NCBI GenBank assembly: GCA_020216625.1
Contig: JAIUYB010000041.1
Coordinates: 1 to 10,345 of the forward strand
Length of the DNA: 10,345 nt
Source of the DNA: Desulfarculus sp.
GTDB taxonomy: Bacteria; Desulfobacterota; Desulfarculia; Desulfarculales; Desulfarculaceae
Direction: 5' to 3'
How positions within the stretch are numbered: the stretch's first letter is position 1; each line of letters starts with the position of its first letter. The notes beneath the pieces are model-generated. The model saw nothing but the letters and a program-made list of their open reading frames with translations, was not told where the DNA came from and ran no database searches. Below are positions 6,524 through 10,345 of the stretch, in pieces. Made by a program: the position numbers and the translations under genes.

Positions 6524-7105
6524 ATGCGCAGGAAGACGCGGGAGATCAACTACCAGACCCTGGGACGCATCAGCGAGATCATCAGCTCGGTCAAGGACAT
6601 GGGCGATGCCGCCCGCCACATCGTGCAGAGCCTGAGCGAGATCTTGAGTCTGAAGGGTTGCGCCCTGCTGCTGCTGAACCGGCGCAGCGGCAAGCTGGAG
6701 GTGGCCAGCTCCTATGGCCTGAGCCAAGCCTACCTGAACAAGGGCCCGCTGAGCGCGGCCCGGTCCATCGCCGCGGCCTTAAGCGAAGGCCCGGTGGTGA
6801 TCTACAACGTGGAGGACGACCCCCGCCTGCAGTATCCCGAGGAGGCCAAGCGCGAGGGCATTCGCTCCCTGGTCAGCGTGCCCCTGATCCTGCGCGGCAA
6901 GCCCTTGGGAGTGCTGCGCCTCTACAGCGCTGAACCCTGGGAGGTCAGCAACCCCGAGCTGACCTTCCTGCAGGCCATCGCCGAGATCATCGCCCTGGCC
7001 CTGGACAACATCCGCGTCAGCAACGCCTACAAGAATTCCATCGAGGTGCTCAAGGTGCTGCGGCCGGTGATGGTGCCCCGCGCCAAGCGCACCCTGTACG
7101 AGTAG
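6524..7105 (+). CDS. Stand-alone GAF domain protein
   Basis: Cytoplasmic protein of 193 residues, almost entirely one GAF domain (about residues 12-170). A short helical segment precedes it and a 20-residue basic tail ends it. GAF hallmarks are LKGCALLLLN, EVASSYGLS, the YNVEDDPRLQYP loop, SLVSVPLILRGKPLGVLRLY and the closing helix FLQAIAEIIALALDN. No kinase, cyclase, GGDEF or DNA-binding domain is attached, so it would act by ligand binding or through a partner. The start is fixed by a full AAAGGAGG (6511-6518), 5 nt before the ATG. The gene has its own promoter and a long leader, and converges on the DJ-1 gene. The ligand is unknown. It has one cysteine (in KGCALL), so a metal centre is unlikely. 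Confidence 0.87.
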   Translation: MRRKTREINYQTLGRISEIISSVKDMGDAARHIVQSLSEILSLKGCALLLLNRRSGKLEVASSYGLSQAYLNKGPLSAARSIAAALSEGPVVIYNVEDDPRLQYPEEAKREGIRSLVSVPLILRGKPLGVLRLYSAEPWEVSNPELTFLQAIAEIIALALDNIRVSNAYKNSIEVLKVLRPVMVPRAKRTLYE

Positions 7106-7130
7106 CCTCTCCATCAGCGGACCAAATAGC

Positions 7131-7158
7131 GGGGCCGGCCCCCCGAGGGACCGGCCTC
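7131..7158. terminator. Possible hairpin between convergent genes
   Basis: GGGGCCGG (7131-7138) can pair with CCGGCCTC (7151-7158), including one G-T wobble, around a 12-nt loop. It sits between the GAF and DJ-1 stop codons but has no T-run on either strand. A role as terminator is therefore only suggested by position. Confidence 0.35.
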
Positions 7159-7179
7159 GCGCTCGCGACCGTGAAAAGC

Positions 7180-7767
7180 TCAGGCTTCGATCTTGCTGCC
7201 CAGCATTTGCAAGAACTTGCGCATCCACTCCGGATGGGCGGGCCAGGCCGGGGCGGTGCAGAGGTTGGCGTCCACGCAGGCGTTGCTGAAGGTGGCGTTG
7301 ACCTCCTGCCAGGTGGCGCCTTTAGCCTCCAGCTCCGGACGCACGGCGGGGTAGGCGGTGCAGGTGCGCCCGCCCACCACCCCGGCGGCGGTGAGGATCT
7401 GCTGGCCGTGACAGATGCTGGCGATGGGCTTGTTGGCCTCGGCGAAGTGGCGCACCAGGGCCAGCACCGCCGGGTCCAGGCGCAGGTATTCCGGCGCGCG
7501 GCCGCCGGGGATGACCAGGGCGTCGTAGTCCTGGGCCTTGATGGCGGCGAAATCGGCGGTGATGGCGAAGTTGTGGCCGCGCTTTTCGGAATAGGTCTGG
7601 AAGCCGTCGAAGTCATGCACCGCCGTGGCCACGCTTTCGCCGGCCTTCTTGCCGGGGCAGACCGCGTCCACCTGGTGGCCGACCATGGTCAGGATCTGGA
7701 AGGGCACCATGGCCTCGTAATCCTCGACGAAATCTCCGACCAGCATCAGGATTTTCTTGGCGGGCAT
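7180..7767 (-). CDS. DJ-1/PfpI family protein, AtDJ-1D-like
   Basis: Class I glutamine amidotransferase-like fold, 195 residues, cytoplasmic. The nucleophile-elbow motif SICHGQQIL gives Cys119 and His120, and Glu15 in the VEDYE motif matches the conserved acid that pairs with the cysteine. From memory of the family, VCPGKKAGES, the AVHDFDGFQTYSEKRGHNF stretch, PGGRAPEYL and CTAYPAV resemble one half of plant AtDJ-1D. That protein has been reported as a glutathione-independent glyoxalase (methylglyoxal to lactate). Other family members are described as chaperones, proteases or deglycases, so the reaction here is inferred. AAGGAGG lies 6 nt before the ATG. A near-consensus promoter lies upstream, shared head-to-head with the radical SAM gene. 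The annotated family name is safe; glyoxalase activity is plausible. Confidence 0.93.
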   Translation of the reverse strand: MPAKKILMLVGDFVEDYEAMVPFQILTMVGHQVDAVCPGKKAGESVATAVHDFDGFQTYSEKRGHNFAITADFAAIKAQDYDALVIPGGRAPEYLRLDPAVLALVRHFAEANKPIASICHGQQILTAAGVVGGRTCTAYPAVRPELEAKGATWQEVNATFSNACVDANLCTAPAWPAHPEWMRKFLQMLGSKIEA

Positions 7768-7821
7768 CGGGATCCTCCTTGGCCCTCAGGGGGCGGCGAT
7801 GGGCAAGTCAGCGCGCGTTCC

Positions 7822-7842
7822 GGCGGCGGGCGATCCGCCGCC
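7822..7842 (-). other. Strong hairpin near the 5' end of the DJ-1 transcript
   Basis: GGCGGCGG (7822-7829) and CCGCCGCC (7835-7842) form a perfect 8-bp stem with a 5-nt loop. With the predicted start near 7853, it would lie about 10 nt into the transcript and about 40 nt before the ribosome-binding site. A 5' stabilising element is possible. Confidence 0.45.
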
Positions 7843-7859
7843 AGCCAGGTGATGCCTTC

Positions 7860-7888
7860 ATTACAAGAGCCAGCTCGCTCCCTGTCAA
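7860..7888 (-). promoter_or_regulatory. Strong sigma70-type promoter for the DJ-1 gene
   Basis: On the - strand, perfect TTGACA (7888-7883) and TGTAAT (7865-7860, 5 of 6) are spaced by exactly 17 bp. The leader is about 85 nt. Confidence 0.75.
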
Positions 7889-7919
7889 GTCCGGAGACGG
7901 TTGATGGCGGCGGCTTCCC

Positions 7920-7948
7920 TTGACAGCCCCCGGCCTTGCCCCTAACTT
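7920..7948 (+). promoter_or_regulatory. Promoter for the radical SAM gene
   Basis: Perfect TTGACA (7920-7925) and a weak -10 TAACTT (7943-7948) have 17-bp spacing. Its -35 lies 31 bp from the opposing -35 of the DJ-1 promoter, so one regulator bound between them could affect both. Confidence 0.6.
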
Positions 7949-7987
7949 GAGGGCAGGCTTGCCCGCCGCCAGCGGAGGAAAACCATC

Positions 7988-9145
7988 ATGGCCCCAGTCC
8001 TGGACCCCAGCCTGAGCTTCGAGCAAGGCCCCATCCGGCCGCCCAGCGAGGCCCGCAGCCTGCTCCTGCGCTTCACCCGCAACTGCCCCTGGAACAAGTG
8101 CAAGTTCTGCCCGGTCTACAAGCGCCGCCAGTTCAGCCGCCGCTCCCTGGAGGAGATCAAGGCCGACATCGACGCGGCGGCCGCCATGCGCGATCAAATA
8201 CTGACCCTCTCGCGCCAGATGGGCCGGGGCGGACGGGTGGACGACGCGGTGGTCCAGGCGGTGTTCAGCAACCCCGGCCTGTCCGACAGCTTCCGCAACG
8301 TGGCCGCCTGGCTTTACTACGGCACCGGCAACGTCTTTTTGCAGGACGCCAACAACCTGGTGCTGGAGCCAGCGGTGCTGGCCGAGGCCCTGCGCCACCT
8401 GCGCCGGGTGATGCCCGAGGTCCAGCGGGTGACCACCTACGCCCGCTCCTCCACCGCCGCCCAACGCAGCGTGGAGGAGTTGACCATGATCCGCCAGGCC
8501 GGCCTGGACCGGGTCCACGTGGGCCTGGAGACCGGCTACGACCCCCTGCTCAAGTTCATGAACAAGGGCGTCACCGCCGCCAAGCAGGTCCAGGGCGGGC
8601 GCAACCTCAAGGCCGCCGGCCTGGAGCTGTCGGAGTACGTGATGCCCGGCCTGGGCGGGCGCAGGTGGTGGCGCGAACACGCCCTGGCCACGGCCGAGGT
8701 GCTCAACCAGATCGACCCGGATTTCATCCGCCTGCGCACCCTGCGGGTGCCCAGCTACCTGGAGCTCCATCAGGACGTGCTGAGCGGAGAGTTCGTGAAA
8801 CTGGGCGACGACGAGACGGTGGCCGAGATCCGGCTTTTCATCGCCAGCCTGGCCGGCATCCACTCCTACCTGGCCAGCGACCACATCATGAACCTGATCG
8901 AGACCGTGGAGGGGCGACTGCCGGACGACCAGCCCCGGATGCTGGCCATTTTGGACGGCTATTTGGCCCTGCCGGAACGGGAGCGCCTGGTCTATCGCCT
9001 CTGCCGACGCCTGGGCCGCTGCCGCGAGCCCCAGGACATCGACCGCCAGGGTCTGCGCCCGGCCCTGGAAAACCACCTGGCCCAGATCGAGCGCCAGGAC
9101 GACCCCGAGCGGGTGTTGACCGAGATGGCCGACAACATGATCTGA
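7988..9145 (+). CDS. Radical SAM protein with CX4CX2C cluster motif
   Basis: Predicted SAM-dependent radical enzyme of 385 residues, cytoplasmic. The [4Fe-4S] ligands are Cys33, Cys38 and Cys41 in RNCPWNKCKFCPVYK. The spacing CX4CX2C differs from the usual CX3CX2C, but I believe it occurs in a COG1032-like branch. Barrel motifs follow: VFLQDANNLVL, the VTTYARSST segment, HVGLETGYDPLL with the Glu that usually contacts SAM, and EYVMPGLGG. There is no B12-binding domain in front and no extra CxxC pair for auxiliary clusters. The C-terminal 100 residues are helical and Arg/Leu-rich. The start is fixed by GGAGG 9 nt before the ATG. The substrate is unknown. The shared promoter region with the DJ-1 gene is the only contextual hint. 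No terminator is evident in the GC-rich sequence downstream. Confidence 0.9.
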   Translation: MAPVLDPSLSFEQGPIRPPSEARSLLLRFTRNCPWNKCKFCPVYKRRQFSRRSLEEIKADIDAAAAMRDQILTLSRQMGRGGRVDDAVVQAVFSNPGLSDSFRNVAAWLYYGTGNVFLQDANNLVLEPAVLAEALRHLRRVMPEVQRVTTYARSSTAAQRSVEELTMIRQAGLDRVHVGLETGYDPLLKFMNKGVTAAKQVQGGRNLKAAGLELSEYVMPGLGGRRWWREHALATAEVLNQIDPDFIRLRTLRVPSYLELHQDVLSGEFVKLGDDETVAEIRLFIASLAGIHSYLASDHIMNLIETVEGRLPDDQPRMLAILDGYLALPERERLVYRLCRRLGRCREPQDIDRQGLRPALENHLAQIERQDDPERVLTEMADNMI

Positions 9146-9234
9146 ATCCGCCCCGATCCCCGACCGGGTCGTCTTCGCTCCGCCCATCATCCCGCCCGCC
9201 CCCGCGGAAGGGTGCAGGGAACGCCCCGGGAAAA

Positions 9235-9265
9235 TAGTCAAAACACCATGGCATAATAGTATATT
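9235..9265 (+). promoter_or_regulatory. AT-rich candidate promoter for the lysozyme gene
   Basis: The only AT-rich patch before the lysozyme gene (about 9230-9270) offers TAGTCA (9235-9240) as a -35, with TAGTAT (9257-9262, 16-bp spacing) or TATATT (9260-9265, 19-bp spacing) as a -10. Neither pair is strong. Confidence 0.4.
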
Positions 9266-9279
9266 AAAAGCATGACATT

Positions 9280-9350
9280 CAGGCGTGAAGCGCCTGGCGG
9301 CCTGATCGAGTCGGCAAAGCCACTGTGCGCCGTCGCGGCAACGGCGGCGC
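9280..9350 (+). other. Two hairpins in the lysozyme leader
   Basis: CAGGCG (9280-9285) and CGCCTG (9291-9296) form a perfect 6-bp stem with a 5-nt loop. GCGCCGT (9327-9333) can pair with ACGG...CGC (9341-9350), with a 3-nt bulge. The second stem ends 4 nt before the AAGGGGGGG ribosome-binding site and might affect its access. Confidence 0.4.
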
Positions 9351-9365
9351 GGACAAGGGGGGGCC

Positions 9366-9830
9366 ATGAGCGACACCCACGCGGACCGGCGCATCAACCA
9401 GGCGGGGCTGGACCTGGTCAAGGAGCGGGAGGGATTTTTCGCGCGCCAATATATCTGCCCGGCGGGCAAGCCCAGCATCGGCTACGGCCATGTGATCCTG
9501 GCCGGGGAGCACTTCGACGAGCCCATCAGCCGCGAACAGGGCGAGGATCTGCTACGCGGAGACCTGGCCATCGCCGAGGAGGCGGTGGGACGGCTGGTGA
9601 CGGCACCGCTCAACGAGAATCAGTTTTCGGCCCTGGTCAGCTTCACCTTCAACGTGGGCCAAGGCAACCTGCAAAAATCCACCCTGCTCAAGATGCTCAA
9701 CGCCGGCGACTACTCCGGCGCGGCGGAGCAGTTCGGCCGCTGGATCTACGCCGACGGTAAGCCGCTGGAAGGCCTAAAGATTCGGCGCGAGATGGAGGCG
9801 GCCCTGTTCAAACGGCCGCTGACGGCCTGA
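9366..9830 (+). CDS. Phage-type lysozyme, GH24 (T4-like muramidase)
   Basis: Cleaves the MurNAc-GlcNAc beta-1,4 bond of peptidoglycan. It has 154 residues, normal for a single-domain GH24 endolysin. The catalytic pattern E-x8-(D/C)-x5-T appears as Glu22 (KEREGF), Cys31 (YICPAG) and Ser37 (KPSIGYGH), so the third residue is Ser rather than Thr. Downstream family marks are NENQFSALVSFTFNVG, STLLKMLNAGDYSGAA, FGRWIYADGKPLEGL and the closing RRxxExxLF motif. The N-terminus is polar, with neither a signal peptide nor a SAR membrane anchor, so export would need a holin or lysis. AAGGGGGGG lies directly before the ATG. No holin, spanin, integrase or other phage gene is in the window; it is either a domesticated phage gene or a cargo remnant. 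The stop lies 5 bp from the convergent PAS gene. Confidence 0.92.
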   Translation: MSDTHADRRINQAGLDLVKEREGFFARQYICPAGKPSIGYGHVILAGEHFDEPISREQGEDLLRGDLAIAEEAVGRLVTAPLNENQFSALVSFTFNVGQGNLQKSTLLKMLNAGDYSGAAEQFGRWIYADGKPLEGLKIRREMEAALFKRPLTA

Positions 9831-9835
9831 TGGCC

Positions 9836-10345
9836 TCAGGCCGGCGTGCGCCCCAGGTCTTTTTCGTAGAGCACGTCGGCGCAGTCGGGGCAGATGGTGT
9901 GGGTCATCTCGGCCTCGCTGTGGGCGCGGATGTAGGCCTCCAGGGGCCACCAGCGGCCATCCACGTCCCGGATGCGCTTGCAGGCGGCGCAGATGGGCAG
10001 CAGGCCGCGCAACACCTTGACCTCCTTGAGCAGACGCTCCTTCTCGGCCAGGGCCAGACCCAGGCGCTGGATCAGCTCCTCGCGCTCCTTCTCCGCGGCC
10101 TTGCGCCGGCCGATGTCCTTGCTCACGCCGGCGATCTTGATCCGGCCGGCCTCGTCCCGGTAAAGCTTGATGGAAATTTCCACCCAGTAGGGACGTCCAT
10201 CCTTGTGGACCATCTCCACCTCGAAGGTGCGTCGTTGGGACAACCCCCTGTCTAACAGCGCCTTTTCTTCGGCCAGCGCCGCCAGCAGCGCGGCCGAGGA
10301 ATCCGGGCGCAGACGGTCCAGAGCCCGAAGTTGCTCGTATTCCTC
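9836..10345 (-). CDS. PAS-domain protein with C-terminal CxxC-x29-CxxC module (5' end cut)
   Basis: The C-terminal 169 residues are visible; the frame stays open through the right edge. It contains the end of a PAS domain with its PAC segment (FEVEMVHKDGRPYWVEIS through GVSKDIGRRK), a coiled coil of about 30 residues rich in Glu, Lys and Leu, and a final module. That module has ICAACKRIRD (Cys codons 9989-9991 and 9980-9982) and ICPDCADVLY (9890-9892 and 9881-9883). Four cysteines as CxxC-x29-CxxC suggest zinc or another metal. I recall similar LPICAxCKxIRD tails at the end of PAS proteins and response regulators of related bacteria, without a known function. CxxC is not followed by His, so it is not heme c. 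There is no kinase or GGDEF domain after the PAS, so this tail is probably the output. The TTG at 10243 is not the start, since PAS sequence continues upstream. Confidence 0.85.
   Translation of the reverse strand, partial: EEYEQLRALDRLRPDSSAALLAALAEEKALLDRGLSQRRTFEVEMVHKDGRPYWVEISIKLYRDEAGRIKIAGVSKDIGRRKAAEKEREELIQRLGLALAEKERLLKEVKVLRGLLPICAACKRIRDVDGRWWPLEAYIRAHSEAEMTHTICPDCADVLYEKDLGRTPA

Noticed and set aside
7808..9478. 556-codon open frame on the - strand opposite the radical SAM gene
   Set aside because: It overlaps two clear + strand genes, promoters and a gap, and its translation has no family features.
9366..9830. Prophage or mobile element region
   Set aside because: Only the lysozyme has phage affinity. 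There is no integrase, holin, structural gene, attachment repeat or transposase in the window.
9881..9991. Heme c attachment sites in the PAS protein
   Set aside because: Both motifs are CxxC without the required following His, and there is no export signal in view.
1..10345. tRNA, rRNA, CRISPR array or insertion sequence
   Set aside because: I saw no cloverleaf-like sequence, no regularly spaced repeats and no transposase or terminal inverted repeats on either strand.

Overview
This is a high-GC bacterial window with tightly packed genes and a strong third-position G/C bias in every gene. The gene content suggests an anaerobic or microaerophilic bacterium, most plausibly a Desulfobacterota/deltaproteobacterial lineage such as the Desulfarculales. 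That assignment is inference from gene types: a soluble HdrD-like two-ferredoxin/two-CCG iron-sulfur protein, a bacteriohemerythrin, GAF/PAS sensor proteins and a CX4CX2C radical SAM protein. No rRNA or other phylogenetic marker is present.

Left block (1-4360, + strand): the 3' part of glycogen synthase glgA (cut by the window edge), then 5 bp later a 784-residue soluble histidine kinase with three GAF domains, then 18 bp later an unrecognised 179-residue soluble protein. The spacing implies one operon. It joins reserve-polysaccharide synthesis to a cytoplasmic sensor kinase that has no response regulator in view.

Middle block (4361-7105): a 187-bp gap with a TTGACA box, inverted repeats and a GC hairpin precedes an HdrD-like (Fe-S) electron-transfer protein. 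A strong bidirectional terminator separates it from a convergent bacteriohemerythrin on the - strand. A 343-bp gap upstream of the hemerythrin holds a 15-bp palindrome placed like an operator, plus a good sigma70-type promoter that reads the other way into a stand-alone GAF-domain protein.

Right block (7106-10345): a DJ-1/PfpI protein of the plant AtDJ-1D-like type (- strand) and a radical SAM protein (+ strand) diverge from a shared 220-bp region with back-to-back TTGACA promoters. Next come a phage-type GH24 lysozyme with no other phage gene nearby, and the 3' part of a PAS protein (- strand) ending in a CxxC-x29-CxxC module.

Most genes are readily placed in known families. I see no clear multi-gene undescribed defence or biosynthetic system. 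The window does look rich in sensing of redox state or oxygen (GAF kinase, GAF protein, hemerythrin, PAS-Cys4, DJ-1). The points most worth following are unusual active-site residues (GlgA, HdrD-like protein, lysozyme), a cysteine cluster in one GAF domain, the orphan 179-residue protein, and the candidate operators and structured leaders.
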